Position numbers and translations under genes: made by a program
Source: Archegozetes longisetosus
Taxonomy: Eukaryota > Arthropoda > Arachnida > Sarcoptiformes > Trhypochthoniidae
Assembly (NCBI GenBank): GCA_018873245.2
Contig: JAEMBT020000009.1
Location: 5,387,180-5,451,179, forward strand
DNA length: 64,000 nucleotides
Direction: 5' to 3'
Shown: positions 1 to 11,313 of the stretch, one piece after another
Numbering within the stretch: the first letter of the stretch is position 1
Layout: every line of letters starts with the position of its first letter
Notes under the pieces: generated by a model
The model's database searches: none
What the model was told of the DNA's origin: nothing
The model's input: the letters and a program-made list of their open reading frames with translations, nothing else

Positions 1-1220
1 CTAATACTAACTTAATCGATATAAAAATACAGTTCTGTCTAATGAGCAATTGCTTAATAAGATTTAGTTTTTTAAATAAAACATAATAGGTTACACTTTG
101 AAGTTTCGAAATATAAAGTTTCAAAAGGTAAAGTTTCGTAAGATCAAGATTTGAAACCTCTGTTTCAAAGCCCTAATAATGCGATAAACCCATTTTATTT
201 TTATTGGGATATTGCTTTCAAATCTTTATTAAGAATCTGATGGATTGATAATAAAAATAGTAATATTTATGTAATTGTGTTCATTAGAATGATTGACATG
301 TTTATTATCGTTTAAGCTCAATCTTACTTTAGATCCATTAGTTTTGCACTTATTTGCACTTTGTTTTTATTGTTGTGTATCAAATTTTATAAAACATCCA
401 ATTATTGTGAACTATAGATAGAACTGCAATTAATTTAATTAAATAAACTAATTTGTTCATAAAGTATTCTAGTAAACTTTGAAAAATAGAAAATCTTTTA
501 CGGAAGAACGTCTATTAATGAGTGAAAAACTAAAGTTTTGTTATCTTCAAGACTCTCAGTCTGCTAATCTCTTAATCTGTTGTAATTTCTCTGAAATTTA
601 TTAATATTTAAAATAAGTCTTTTTCCAGAAATTAAGCTTATTTATTAAATTAATGTCCAATTTTAATCTATTTGATATTTGAAAATATTTCGTTCGAAAC
701 TAAGTAGTTCGAAATTAAGTTTTGAAAATTGGAATCTTATTTCTGGTATAAAGTTTGGAAACTGGGTTTTCGAAACTTCGAAGCGATTCCAACAAAGTAG
801 ACACAATGCAGATGAGTTTAGCTTATTTCGTAATCCGTATTTTCAAAAAGAAACAAAGAAGTAATTAAAACTTGAGTAATTTCATTTCATTAAAAACATT
901 CTGTTTCCATTGAATAATTATTTTAAGGTTTTCCAGATTTAAGTTGAGGGGCCTGGGCTCACTCGGTCCCTACTGGCTTCGCAACTGGTATTATTGATAC
1001 GAGTTTTGAGTTTATAATATTCACTATAAAAATCAATAAATGTAATTATTTTATTGACTCAAGTTCTAGTGTATTTTGAAGAGAACATAAATTTGAGTTA
1101 AAATATGAAAATTAAAAACTATCATTAATTGTGACAAAGCGAGTTATGCAAAATTTGGTCATTCATCTTAATATAATTTAATTTTTGAAATCTTTTTCTG
1201 CATAAGATAATATTCCATTA
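1..1220. other. gene-free AT-rich sequence
   Basis: I see no supportable gene. The open frame at 679-864 (plus) is short, low in complexity and full of AAGTTTCGAAA-like words that also occur around 97-170, so I read it as chance. A small GC-richer patch near 947-985 stands out against the AT background but matches nothing I recognise; it may be a transposon scrap. Confidence 0.5.
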
Positions 1221-1224
1221 CTAG

Positions 1225-1465
1225 ACGTGCATAAGTCTATGTACTATCACCTTCAAAAGTCTTTGTTAAACTCTGCGCCAAAATTTAAGGGAAAAGATAT
1301 AATTGAAATAAAACTTTAATTCTTAACTTTAAAAAGTTTATAGTATGCATTCATAAAATAATATTTTGTGGTAGGGAATTTCATAGCATTCCTTCAAAAT
1401 TTTGGCTATAATTTTCTGCGAAATTTAAATTTTCACGAGGACTTTTGGAGGTGATAGTAGGTCCA
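1225..1465. repeat. short imperfect inverted repeat
   Basis: The stretch near 1229-1290 is the imperfect reverse complement of 1405-1463. The best shared core reads ACTTTTGRAGGTGATAGTA on the right arm, facing TACTATCACCTTCAAAAGT on the left. The spacer is about 130 bp. It is likely a decayed foldback or MITE; no target duplication is visible. Confidence 0.5.
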
Positions 1466-1916
1466 AATATGGCTTGAATTTAATAATTTTTTTTCTTGCA
1501 GATATTAGATATATAACATAGCCATAGAGTCAAATTGTCCAACGAAGTAAGTGATGCTACTAGTCCAATCATTTCAAGCAATCTTTACGGTTTCCTTCTA
1601 AAAGATTTGACTTGTTACATATGCGTTAATGGAGTACAAATTCTTTAGAAAGTCATTCAAAAGGGAAATAACTTTTTATTCACCGAACGATCAATTTGTT
1701 TATTGTTATTTAATAATTAAATTTTAATTAAAAACTATAAATAAAATTACTTATAATGAGCAATAAAGCGCACGGTCAATGAATGTTATTATTATCTTGT
1801 AAATAATCAAATTTAGTTTTTGACATAAAGCCAGAGTTTGTAATGAATTCTATAAGAATTGAGTAGAAGCTGAAATAATGTGCTGGTATTTATCCACATT
1901 TAATAAACTTATATTG

Positions 1917-2466
1917 TTCTTTAATTTTTTCTCTTTGGCGTCGTATACCAATCTGGGGGATTGAAAAGTGATCTAAATAGTCCAAATTTTGAGACATTTT
2001 ATGGGTAAAGTCCTCAAATATTTTATTACCTGTTTAAATTATCAAAAAATCTACTTTTGATCGAAAAAATTAGTTCTTATTTGAATGAAAATGCAATAAT
2101 TTTGAAATACTTAAAGATACTTTATTATGAATGATCAGAAGTTAGTAAACATCTTTAAATACATTTAAATTAAATGGAGGATGTATGCTAAAATAATAAC
2201 AGAAAACATAGAGTGAGCCCAATCCAGCTATAAAAAGTACGTGTTTTATTTACTCACTCACTTTTTGTTCTAGTTATAGTATAGGTCTTGTTAAACTTTG
2301 AAACATGTGTTAATACTAACAAATAAAATTGGTTACGTTACAACATTCAAATCAGTAATAAAGTATTTGAGGATTTTATCCATAACGTCTCAAGATTTAA
2401 ACTATTTGGGCCTCATATTAATTCTCTAGACTAAGAGACGACGCCTAAATGAAATAAATTAAAGCA
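1917..2466. mobile_element. MITE-like element with about 120-bp inverted arms
   Basis: The left arm (about 1917-2040) and right arm (about 2343-2466) are imperfect inverted copies. Both carry CTTTGGCGTCGT/ACGACGCC near the outer end and a TTTGAGACRTTATGG-type stretch followed by TCCTCAAATA inside. The roughly 300-bp centre has no ORF. This is the structure of a non-autonomous DNA transposon; the superfamily is not assignable because the ends and target duplication are blurred. Confidence 0.65.
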
Positions 2467-2487
2467 CAATATATAGTTTGTTGACCC

Positions 2488-2679
2488 TTAAATAGTAAAA
2501 CGATCTCTATTAATGATTTCAGTAAGATAGGGTCTTTCTGACCCATCTTTTTGAAACATGATTTGGAAAAGTACGTTATCGTAAGGGTCAGGGTGCATAA
2601 CAGTTAGCGTGTTTTGCACTTTATCAGTGTCGTCATCGTTGACGTATCCATTAAAAGTTCGAGTGAAAACTAATTTCAT
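2488..2679 (-). CDS. short acidic hypothetical ORF
   Basis: This is an open frame of 63 residues starting at an ATG in an AAAAATG context. The product is rich in Asp/Asn (for example the run NDDDTDK) and has no signal peptide or membrane segment. It begins just outside the right arm of the inverted-repeat element. I recognise no family. The residue mix is less AT-driven than the chance ORFs of this window, which is the only argument for it. It could be a small gene, an exon of a larger one, or chance. Confidence 0.2.
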   Translation of the reverse strand: MKLVFTRTFNGYVNDDDTDKVQNTLTVMHPDPYDNVLFQIMFQKDGSERPYLTEIINRDRFTI

Positions 2680-2871
2680 TTTTAAATTTGTGGCCTAAAC
2701 TCAAGTAGAATTAACTTTAAATGCGGATAAGTTGAAATATATAATTTGCAAATAATTAATTTATTGCTTTACATGATCTGAATATACTCATTTGAAAATA
2801 TTATCAATTTTATTAACATTAGAAATTGCATTAAATAAATGTAACAGTTTTTATAGACCTTTGGGTCATTT

Positions 2872-2888
2872 TGACCCATGAAATACTG
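2872..2888. promoter_or_regulatory. perfect palindrome resembling a nuclear-receptor IR-3 site
   Basis: TGGGTCATTTTGACCCA is a perfect 7-bp inverted repeat around a TTT spacer. GGTCAnnnTGACC is the classical inverted half-site pattern of nuclear hormone receptors. About 700 bp away lies the 3' end of the minus-strand chemoreceptor-like gene. Function is inference only; a related GGTCA-5-TGACC pair occurs at 5918-5932. Confidence 0.25.
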
Positions 2889-3565
2889 TTCTAGGGTTAA
2901 GTGTGGCTGAGTATAATATTTATGCATCATTTCAGTTTCCGCTCAATTCTTATAGATTTCATTACAAACTCTGAATTTAGGTCGAAAAATAATGTCCAAA
3001 AAGGCACACAAGTATTTTTAATTTCTTCTGTACAGATACAAGGCTAAAACCGATAAAACCAAGTGATTATTCAGTAGCATATCTACTAATAAGTAGTTTT
3101 CTGATAACTCAAGCGATAATTCAATCAATAATTTAAATAACTAGTGAAATATTGGTCCAACAAATAACACAAGTGGTAAGATAGCACATGATAAGTCTAG
3201 TGATGACAACAAAATTGATAACACAGTATGGTATTTGCTTAATTATTCTTAAAAGCGATGGTCAAAACATTGATTAAAAAATTTTTTAGACATCAATCTT
3301 TAAAAATTTCATATCTCCTCTCAGCCATTATATTTAAAAAAATTATTCTGTTTTAGATTCTAGCCTCCATAAGCTTTAATTTGATACCCATATTGGCTGA
3401 GAGCGATTAGACCACATGCCTCTGATCAGAGCATAATGCTTCTGATTAAGTCCTTATTAAATGCTTTAAACGCAGTGATTATTTAATTTAACTGTTTGTC
3501 AGAACAATATTTGAAAAAATATTATAAGCAGACATTGGGAAAAATTTCAGTAAATTTTGATTTAT

Positions 3566-4893
3566 TCAATTTGATTGCAATAATACCAAAGTGTACGAAA
3601 CTACCAGTCCATAGATCTATGAACGAAATAAATTTTGAAATACTCCATAGTTTTTAATAAGTTATATATCATTAGAATAACTTCGGAAATATCTATAAAA
3701 ACATTATTACATTTAAAATCAATGATTTTCCAAAAACGAAAAATCCCGAAGCTGTTATACGACTAGCACTTCGCGTTGAGAGTAAGGCTAAAAACTTTTA
3801 TTAAATTATAAATTAATATAAAATTTTCGAAAATACCTCAATCTTCTAACCTTTCGCTCTGCCTTTCCATCATTAAAGTTGCAAAAGTCATCTATTTTTG
3901 AGAATATCTCTCGATTCTTAAAATTAGATATAAGTTTAATTTGTTGTCAATAGTTTTAAAAAAGTCACTATAGGAAACAAACCTTAACTACAATCCTCTC
4001 TGCACTATAACAAATAGTTATTAATCGCATTGAGAATCCAATTATTCCTAAACAGGGTGCATAAAGCTGTTCGTTATAATATGTTGATAATTGAATCATT
4101 CTTATTGAGAAATAAGAAGACATCAAAAGATCATAAAAAATAGATCCACAAATGAATAATAGAAGAGGAGATAATAAGTTAGAAACTCTATTGATCAATG
4201 ATTGAATAGCATTTATTTTGGATTTGATTTGTTTTATATCATTAACAGTTATTAAAACTTTGTGATAGTTATTTAATTCGATAACCAACAACTCCTGTAA
4301 TGAAACCAAATAAGTTGTGAAATAGACTATATAGAAATCAGTTGAGAAGTATAGAATTTCCAAATAAAATTCAGAAATAATGACTGAAATAAAAGTAATG
4401 AAATCAAGTTGAGTTCCTTTATGGAAAGTCAATGATAGTACTGTTACAGCAAAGAAAGGATAGGACAGAATCAGAATTATTGATGAGTTGATAGCAAATG
4501 ATATTTTCTTTTCATATCTACTATAATTCAATTCGTCGAATAGTTTCCTCAAATCAACAATTATTCTACGAAATTGTTTTCCTTTCAAGCTGTAAATAAT
4601 GCTCGAAATGATTGAAATAGAATTTTTGACAATAATATAAACCAACATTTGTTTGAAATCATTTAGAGTGGAAACTTTGCTTTTTGACAATTGAAGTGAT
4701 TTATGAGACACGGAGAGCATAGGTTCAGAATTAATGAGTAAATGAATAGTTGAACGAGAAAATAAAATATAAATTTCCATTTCTTTTCTGATTCATGATA
4801 TCCATAATAACTTAGACCAAAGAATTTATGAATCTTAACTATCAGATCAAATTTATCGAATTTGTAGCTCTTGGTGTTCATTGTTGGCTTCAA
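3566..4893 (-). pseudogene. gustatory receptor-like 7TM gene, frameshifted (copy A)
   Basis: This is a multi-pass membrane protein of the arthropod gustatory receptor type, expected in the plasma membrane of chemosensory cells. The first exon (3983-4893) starts MKPTMNTKSYKFDKFD and holds most transmembrane segments, but the frame breaks near 4715-4760, where two overlapping frames (4893-4663 and 4780-3968) must be joined. It ends at an AAG|GTTTGT donor. Two later exons are recognisable. Exon 3711-3787 encodes LLSTRSASRITASGFFVFG, the segment before TM7. The last exon, 3566-3616, encodes IYGLVVSYTLVLLQSN and stop, which fits the TYhhhhhQF-type TM7 signature of the family. A small exon between 3788 and 3983 is expected; a candidate near 3830-3895 has an in-frame stop. 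The gene is either a recent pseudogene or has assembly indels. Family assignment is by architecture and the C-terminal motifs. Confidence 0.6.
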
Positions 4894-4993
4894 TCGGATT
4901 ATTATTTATAAACTCTTATTGGAACTAAAATTGAAGTCTGAAAGAAGTATTCACTTCAAACGCGACACTTATAAAATTTTGAAATAGTTATTA

Positions 4994-6350
4994 TATAAAA
5001 TGCTTTTTAATCATTTGAAGCGATACCGATATTTTTTATATATATTCTATTTAAACTAACTATTTAAACAACTCCATTAATGAATTTGAGTTTCTCCTTT
5101 TCGATATGGTTTTTATCATAGTTTGCGTTCTTGTGTGAAGAGTTAGCTAAATACAATTTTCTAATTGAAATCAATGCGAATATTAGTAAATAATATAGAA
5201 TTAAATTTAGAAAAATGAATTGATAGCATTTTAATAAATCAAACTTTGTTCTCATTATTCTAGTAAATGTTTTATATGCAATATATGTTTATTTATGCAA
5301 AAATATAATTCCATTTTTCAAATGAGTAGAATATAGTATTTTCATAGTCTTGTTGTTTATTAAGTTTTGGGAAAATACGATTTATACAAAGAAAACGACA
5401 TTTAGAACTTCAGTTAGTTTACACCGTTTCATAGTTAGGTCCTGACTAGTATATTAAGCTTTAGTTAAATTAGTTTCTATTGTAATTGCACGAGTGTTTC
5501 TTCACTTTCTCGTTGCAATTCTTGAGTGTATGTTGATTAACCCTTATTGAAAATCGCTTTAGCTCACTCCCATTCTATCAAAACACCGTACAGTCTCATA
5601 CAGTAAACACCATAAAACACCGATAACTCAAAACCAACTGAAAAACTTTACTTAAGACAAAAGTAATAATAAGCAGTTATACGTAACAAAATAAAAATAG
5701 TGATTAGACTAATTAGTGTTGAATAAATGTCTGTGAGTCCCGATTTTGAACTCGAGCATCGTCTTAAATGAGAAAAATTAAGACAGAGGCTTAATTTTTA
5801 GTCAATGCCTGATTTCTGGACATTGCCAGATTGACCAACAATACTGACCGTTGGTCATCCAAACCCTTCTATATTGGTAATTCATGTTTTCTTAATCGAG
5901 AACATATGAAATATTTGGGTCAAATTTTGACCTGACCTCTAAAACTTTATTGCCCTGTTTTAAAAGATAGAGTTATAAAATTGCTCTAACTAAATTTGGC
6001 AGCTGTGTTTGATTAAGAACTAACTCTTACTTTGTCCCACTTAATTTTAATATTTAGATATGAAAATATTTATATTAAGAAACTTTTAAAATTGAAGTTT
6101 CTGAGCTCACGTTATTAAATGGTCATTAAATATATAAGCCATTTAGACTATAAAAATGAATTTTGAACATACTTCAAACTCTATATCGAAATATTTTGGC
6201 ATTTTAGTACATATTTTATGCTAAAGACCATAAACAGGTGTCTTCGTGATTGTAATCCCAAACTCTCAGGTATTTTGGAAAGGAAATGAGTGAAATTATT
6301 TAATTAAAGGCAAATAAATCTAATTTAGCTAAATAGCTAATTAAGGTAAA
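4994..6350. other. intergenic; no gene seen
   Basis: The open frame at 5064-5255 (minus, hydrophobic, then Lys/Asn-rich) lies upstream of chemoreceptor copy A. It has no family features, so I leave it out. A GGTCA/TGACC inverted pair with a 5-bp spacer sits at 5918-5932. Nothing else is supportable. Confidence 0.4.
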
Positions 6351-6354
6351 GGAT

Positions 6355-6462
6355 AAATCATTATTTGTAAACTCTTATCGGGGCTAGAATTGAAATTTTG
6401 AATGAAACATTCACTTCAAATGCAAGACTTATGAAACTTGGAAACAATTGTTATATTGAGAC
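6355..6462 (-). repeat. second copy of the 5' flank of chemoreceptor copy A
   Basis: This segment closely resembles 4895-5000, the sequence just upstream of the start codon of the minus-strand chemoreceptor. Both contain AAACTCTTATYGG, TTCACTTCAAAYGC and ACTTATRAAA in the same order and orientation. No coding remnant follows it. It is therefore either the leftover promoter of a deleted tandem receptor copy or a dispersed repeat. Confidence 0.55.
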
Positions 6463-6969
6463 GATATAGAACTTGTATATTCCTAATCGTTAATAAAGAG
6501 CTGCTCTGTTGGCAGCCAAGAGATCCAGAGCTCAATACTAGAGAAGTGTTATTATCGCATGAGTCGATGCTAGTCCTAATTTTTACTATATAGCCCTTAA
6601 ATCCTGTATTAGTTTAAGAAGATGGCAGCACTACGGTAGACCGTAAAATTCATATTGAATAAAGATATACATGTATTGCAAATATATTATGTAAACTATT
6701 CTAGGTTTATTATCAATCAAAATTTTTAAACTAATTTTCTGAACGTTCTCTAATTTTCACATTACTTATAATCCAGTACACAGTAAATTATTTCAGTAAT
6801 TTAATTGCAATTGAGTCTATTTATTGCACATTTAAAAAATTATTTGATCAAATAGTTTGGAGTTCTCCATATATAGTGGCGTACTTACGGGTAAGCAGGC
6901 AAACGATTTACCACTTTGCGGGCAATTCAGTTGTGATTTAGTTATGTCACAAAGCGTTTTAACATTTGT

Positions 6970-7468
6970 GGGCAGGCCTGTAGTTTAAGGGGACCAACAA
7001 AACGTCAAACCATATATATATTCTGAACCTACTTGAAGGGGGAAGTAATATTAGGCGATTCGCGGGTCCGTAGTGGCCCGAAAATTTTCTATTGTGTGCA
7101 GCTGATACCTCGCTTGGTCACTCGATCAATTATTACAAGTAGTTCTCGATATACCCATCTTTACTTGGTTTAGTACCTCATAATAGATAAACCTGGATTT
7201 CTCGAGTCGTAACCCAAACAAGGCTGATATAAACTAAGGGAGAATAAGTTAGGTTGCTTCGCAACCTAACCTATTATACCTTAGTTTAAACCAAGTTTGG
7301 CTTGGGTTACAACCTGGTAAAGCCAGGTTTACTCATTTTCGAAGGGTTAAGTCTGGGCGGCCACTGCGGACCCGCGACCCCCTAGTATTACTTCCCCCTT
7401 CGAGTAGGTTCAGAATATATATATATGGTTTAATGTTTTGTTGGGCCTCTTAAACTACAGGCCTACCC
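6970..7468. mobile_element. palindromic (foldback) transposon of about 0.5 kb
   Basis: The whole segment is one large inverted repeat centred on GGTTGCTTCGCAACC near 7256. The ends are GGGCAGGCCTGTAGTTTAAG on the left and its near-complement CTTAAACTACAGGCCTACCC on the right. Both arms contain TTCTGAACCTACTYGA, GGGGGAAGTAATA and CGCGGGTCCG. The left arm carries about 60 bp not matched on the right. ATTTGT at 6964-6969 and again at 7469-7474 is a candidate target duplication. There is no coding capacity. It is GC-richer than its surroundings. Confidence 0.75.
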
Positions 7469-7852
7469 ATTTGTGTGTTTTAAACCTAAAAGTTTGTTCA
7501 TAAAAACAGCACTCAATCGAGTATCACTGATTATAGATATTGATTATTGTTTGTTCGTATGTATATTGTAATTCTAATTATAACTATTTAGTGCTTTTTA
7601 CTGCTATTAAGTGCTGTTTGTTGGTCTAGTGGTCTGATATTAATGTTTACGACTTGAGTCGTAAACACATTGTTAAGTATTAGGAGAAAACTGTAAGTCT
7701 CTAACTATTTTAATTGTTTTTTCGCATAGTCTATTAGTCTAGTAGTCTATGAATAAGACAAAGTTATAACTATATCAATTAATATTGTTTAGTAGAGTTT
7801 ATCTATCACTTAGTCTAATCCGATAAAACTAAGTCTGGCACTAAAAATAAAA

Positions 7853-8464
7853 TGTATAGGCTTTGTGATCGAGCATACAAATGAAAATTACCCTCATTTC
7901 CCTGGAATTACATTATTTGAAGAACTCTGGAAGGTATTTATTGAACAAATTATATCGATTATATTAATTATATTTATTAAATGATTTTTCTCGTTACAGG
8001 GGGGAAGAATATTTTCTATTTGATAGAAACTTCTGAAGGCGTTGAACATTTAATTGATCTGGAAAAGCAATTATAAAACTAATCGCTCATTATCAAGATC
8101 TCAAAAATATGAATTTTCCTGAATTTTGTAATAAATCAATCACAACATATATGCACATTCTATGCCACTTACTTGAATTGATAAGAAATATGGAAAAGTT
8201 TCAATCTATAATTGTCAGCGCGAGTGTCATTATTATTATTCATTTAATTAAGCTTTTATTCAATTAATTTAATTTCAATTTTTAACTTTTATAGCCATTG
8301 AAGAACTGAATAACGAAATAAAACAGCAAATCACTAGAAATAATAATCATTTTAATGCTACTAATGAATGTTTAAAGCACTTTGCACGAAACAATCTTAT
8401 TATTGATTGTGGAAGGGACAAAAAGTCATTCGTAAAAGATCGCAAGAGTTCAAAGATAATATAA
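7853..8464 (+). pseudogene. unrecognised three-exon coding remnant
   Basis: Three adjacent segments look like exons of one gene. Exon 7853-7933 reads CIGFVIEHTNENYPHFPG and onward to ELWK before a GTATTT donor. Exon 8000 to about 8231 follows a TCGTTACAG acceptor. It reads KNIFYLIETSEGVEHLIDLE, then after a one-base frame change KLIAHYQDLKNMNFPEFCNK, and ends at a GTGTCA donor. Exon 8295-8464 follows a TTTTATAG acceptor, begins ATTGAAGAACTG (IEELNNEIKQQ) and ends with TAA. The introns are 66 and about 63 bp, typical for this genome. I do not recognise the protein; it looks soluble and helical. The frame change near 8070 suggests a pseudogene or a sequencing indel. The true start is probably further upstream and was not found. 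Confidence 0.4.
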
Positions 8465-9325
8465 GAGAAAAAACTTTGAAAATTTTGAAAAGTAGAGAAA
8501 ATTTCAAATTAAACCACTCTCATTAAAAATTTAAATAGTGTAACATTCCAAACTATTGTAATGCTTATTTTACTTATCTTGTTTTCTACCATAATTATCT
8601 TTTATTAGCATTAAGGGTCACTAACATTTGATCTTGTTAGCGCTCTATCTAAGTCAGAGTGACCCTATACTTAGTTTTTTTTTACTAAAACTGACCCAAA
8701 TAATGGCCACTAACTAAAAAGGGATGACCCACAATGCATAAATGTGGGACAATAGAAAGTTCTCGAATTTAGACCAATTTATATAAATGGAGCGTAAATA
8801 AAAAGGGAAAGAGCATTCAATTTCAAGTGCATAGAGCCACTTGTCAAAATTGATTTATATACTCTCGCGAAACTTCTATTTGTAACTCTATTTTAAGTCT
8901 TAAATAAAAATCTCTTTGTAAAATTTTGAACTTCGTCTTCACACTATCATAAAACTAATTTCTTTATCATGTTTTTATCGTAATTTACTTTTTTATTGAT
9001 CAATATTTAAATAGGTAGCAATTTTCTTTAGCTATATATTCGTACTTTTTCTTTGATAACTAATACTGCATTGATCAATTAAAAAGTGCTCTTTACTTGT
9101 TATCTATTTTTAAAGCTATCTCTTCGAAATCATTTTAAAAACTACCGTAAACTAAAGAAAATTGTTTATGGTATTTAATTGTATGAAATTAATCTTTGGA
9201 GCTGTAACTCATACGTTATACATTCATATAAAACGTATCTCAGATATAAAATCTATTAAAATTAGATTTTTGGAAATATGTATAAAACATTACAATTTTC
9301 TTTAGTAATGCTTTAATGATAAATA
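8465..9325. other. intergenic; no gene seen
   Basis: AT-rich sequence between the coding remnant and the transposon. No ORF, RNA gene or clear repeat structure is supportable. Confidence 0.4.
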
Positions 9326-10067
9326 ATATTGGTCGCATTTTAGATGTGCAGGCTGCTCAAAATGAAATACTCTTTTTAACGAAATAGCCCCAAGAGTTTG
9401 ATTGAGATAATCCATACAACTCTTTATTTACTATAAACTTTCAATACTATTTTCATTGATAGAAAGTGCGTAAACATGGCTATCATTAATTTTGATTTCA
9501 CTTTTAAACGAATTTACGTTTAGTGAACAATTAAATTGATACGAACTAAATAAAAATATTTATTATTATTTCTCATACTATACTAATCTAAACAAATAAA
9601 AAAATTTTTTCGTATTTTCCACTGTAATTCCTAATCCCTAATCTTTAAACTGGCGTTCTGAGCACAAGTACAATGAGTCCACGTCTAGTCCGGCTGGTTT
9701 CCTATTGAACTTGTGCATATGACACCAGTTTCTCTTGTAAATAAATCCTTAGAAATCAATAAAATTCATTTAATTTTAGACAGTCAACAAAACTGCTGTC
9801 AGTTTTCATTATTTTGTGGGTCGATCGCGTTCCTGACTCTGTTGTGGTAGTGCTTCTTGTCGAACGCTCACAACAGGTCCTTCTGAACAAAAACTAGAGT
9901 ACAAACACTTTCAACTCTCGCCGTTGTCTACTGGTACAGACAACAGGACTCGCGAAGACACGTTTTCATCGACCAACTCAGCCCACTCAGGGTCTCGCTC
10001 TGGTCAAAACATTGCAGCCTCCAGAGCGTTGAACCTGTGAGTTTGTAGGTTGTTAGTCGGTCCCTAA

Positions 10068-10975
10068 GTGTCGTACAGCGACCGTTTCTCGGCTAAGTCG
10101 ACACAAAATAATGAAACGACTGCCGAATCTTTCTCTATAGAACATCATTTAATTAATTTAGTGCCTCCTAACTGTTCATGTGGTTCAAGCATGCGAACCG
10201 AATTGAACCGAAAAAAAGATTATTTAGATGTCGAAGATTTAACTGTCGCAAAATCATTTCGCCATTGGCCGGCACAATATTTGAAAATATCAGGTTAGCA
10301 AAATTAGAGGTCCTAAGATTAATTTTTTGTCTTTGTAATAGGATTCCTGTCACTAAAGTGATGAAAATCACTAAAGTTAGTTCGGCCACTGCTATTGATT
10401 GGTATACATTATTTAGAAAAGTTTGCCAATTTTTTAATCAAAATCAACCTTTTGAACCCATTGGGGGACCCGGGCTTACAATTGAGGTAGATGAAACTGC
10501 TATTTGGAAAAGAAAGTATATGCGTGGCCGTGTATTGAAAAAGCAGACCCAATGGATATCTGCCGGGAACTAAGCGTATATTTGTTATTCCGGTGCGGAT
10601 CGGGGGGTTAGAACATTATTACCTCTTATAGAGGAATGTGTTGGCAACCCTAATCCTGAAAACCCAATAACAATTTATACAGATGGATGGTCAGCCTACT
10701 CCGAACTCGGTATGATGAGATACAATCATGGTGTGGTTATACACAAAAGAAATTTTCTAAATCCTCAAGACCGAAATATCCACACCCAGACTGTTGAAAG
10801 GCTAAATTTAACCCTTAAAGAATTTCTACCTTCAACATCGAATGCACGGCTTCTGGATTCGCATATACATCAATTCCTTTACTTTAGAAAATTTAAAGAT
10901 CTTAGTGTTGAATTGTTTCGACAATTCATTTTAGATATAACACGAGTTTATCCAGGTTCGGTAAAGATGGTATAA
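10068..10975 (+). pseudogene. ISXO2-like (Merlin) DDE transposase, frameshifted
   Basis: This would cut and paste the surrounding element in the nucleus. Three reading frames cover the family domains in order. An N-terminal Cys-rich part (CSCGSS, then CRRFNCRK) resembles the zinc-ribbon of IS1595-type enzymes. A helix-turn-helix-like stretch (VTKVMKITKVSSATAIDWY) follows. The catalytic core has first Asp in LTIEVDETAIWKRKYMRGR, second Asp in ITIYTDGWSAYSELG and Glu in HTQTVERLN. The frame breaks after IEPKK-side overlaps near 10180-10290, again near 10565 (stop after WISAGN) and near 10605. All catalytic acids are still readable, so decay is moderate. ISXO2-like/Merlin assignment rests on this motif order and the flanking inverted repeats. 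Confidence 0.8.
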
Positions 10976-11100
10976 ATTGCTATGATTCTGTTTTAAATCC
11001 TAAATTACATATGAGCTATATATCTTAATTTCTTTAACATTAATAAACTTATTTATTACGCATTTAAAGTTACATTATTTATCTCTGGATGAAGAAGCGC

Positions 11101-11313
11101 TAGCTGAAGAAGTGGTTTCTAAAGCTTAACCAAAGCAACCTGAAACTGTAAGAGTACAAGCAAAACAAATATAAACATGGTCATATTATCTTTGGACATC
11201 TTCAGCTGATCCATGTCCAAAGATAATATGACCATGTTTATATTTGTTTTGCTTGTACTCTTACAGAGTTTCAGGTTGCTTTGGTTAAGCTTTAGAAACC
11301 ACTTCTTCAGCTA
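11101..11313. repeat. near-perfect 100-bp-arm palindrome
   Basis: 11101-11199 (beginning TAGCTGAAGAAGTGG) is repeated almost exactly as its reverse complement at 11213-11313. Only 13 bp of spacer separate them, and a 2-bp indel is the one clear difference. It lies inside the Merlin-type element near its right end. The near identity of the arms implies a recent origin (inverted duplication or template switch). Confidence 0.85.

Noticed and set aside
679..864. 61-codon plus-strand open frame
   Set aside because: Low complexity, built from the AAGTTTCGAAA words of the surrounding DNA; no family or splice context.
940..990. GC-rich patch considered as a tRNA or small RNA
   Set aside because: It does not fold into a cloverleaf: no matching acceptor stem or TTC loop found.
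5064..5255. 63-codon minus frame with a hydrophobic segment
   Set aside because: Hydrophobicity follows from AT content; no receptor motif and it is not joined to copy A by any visible splice site.
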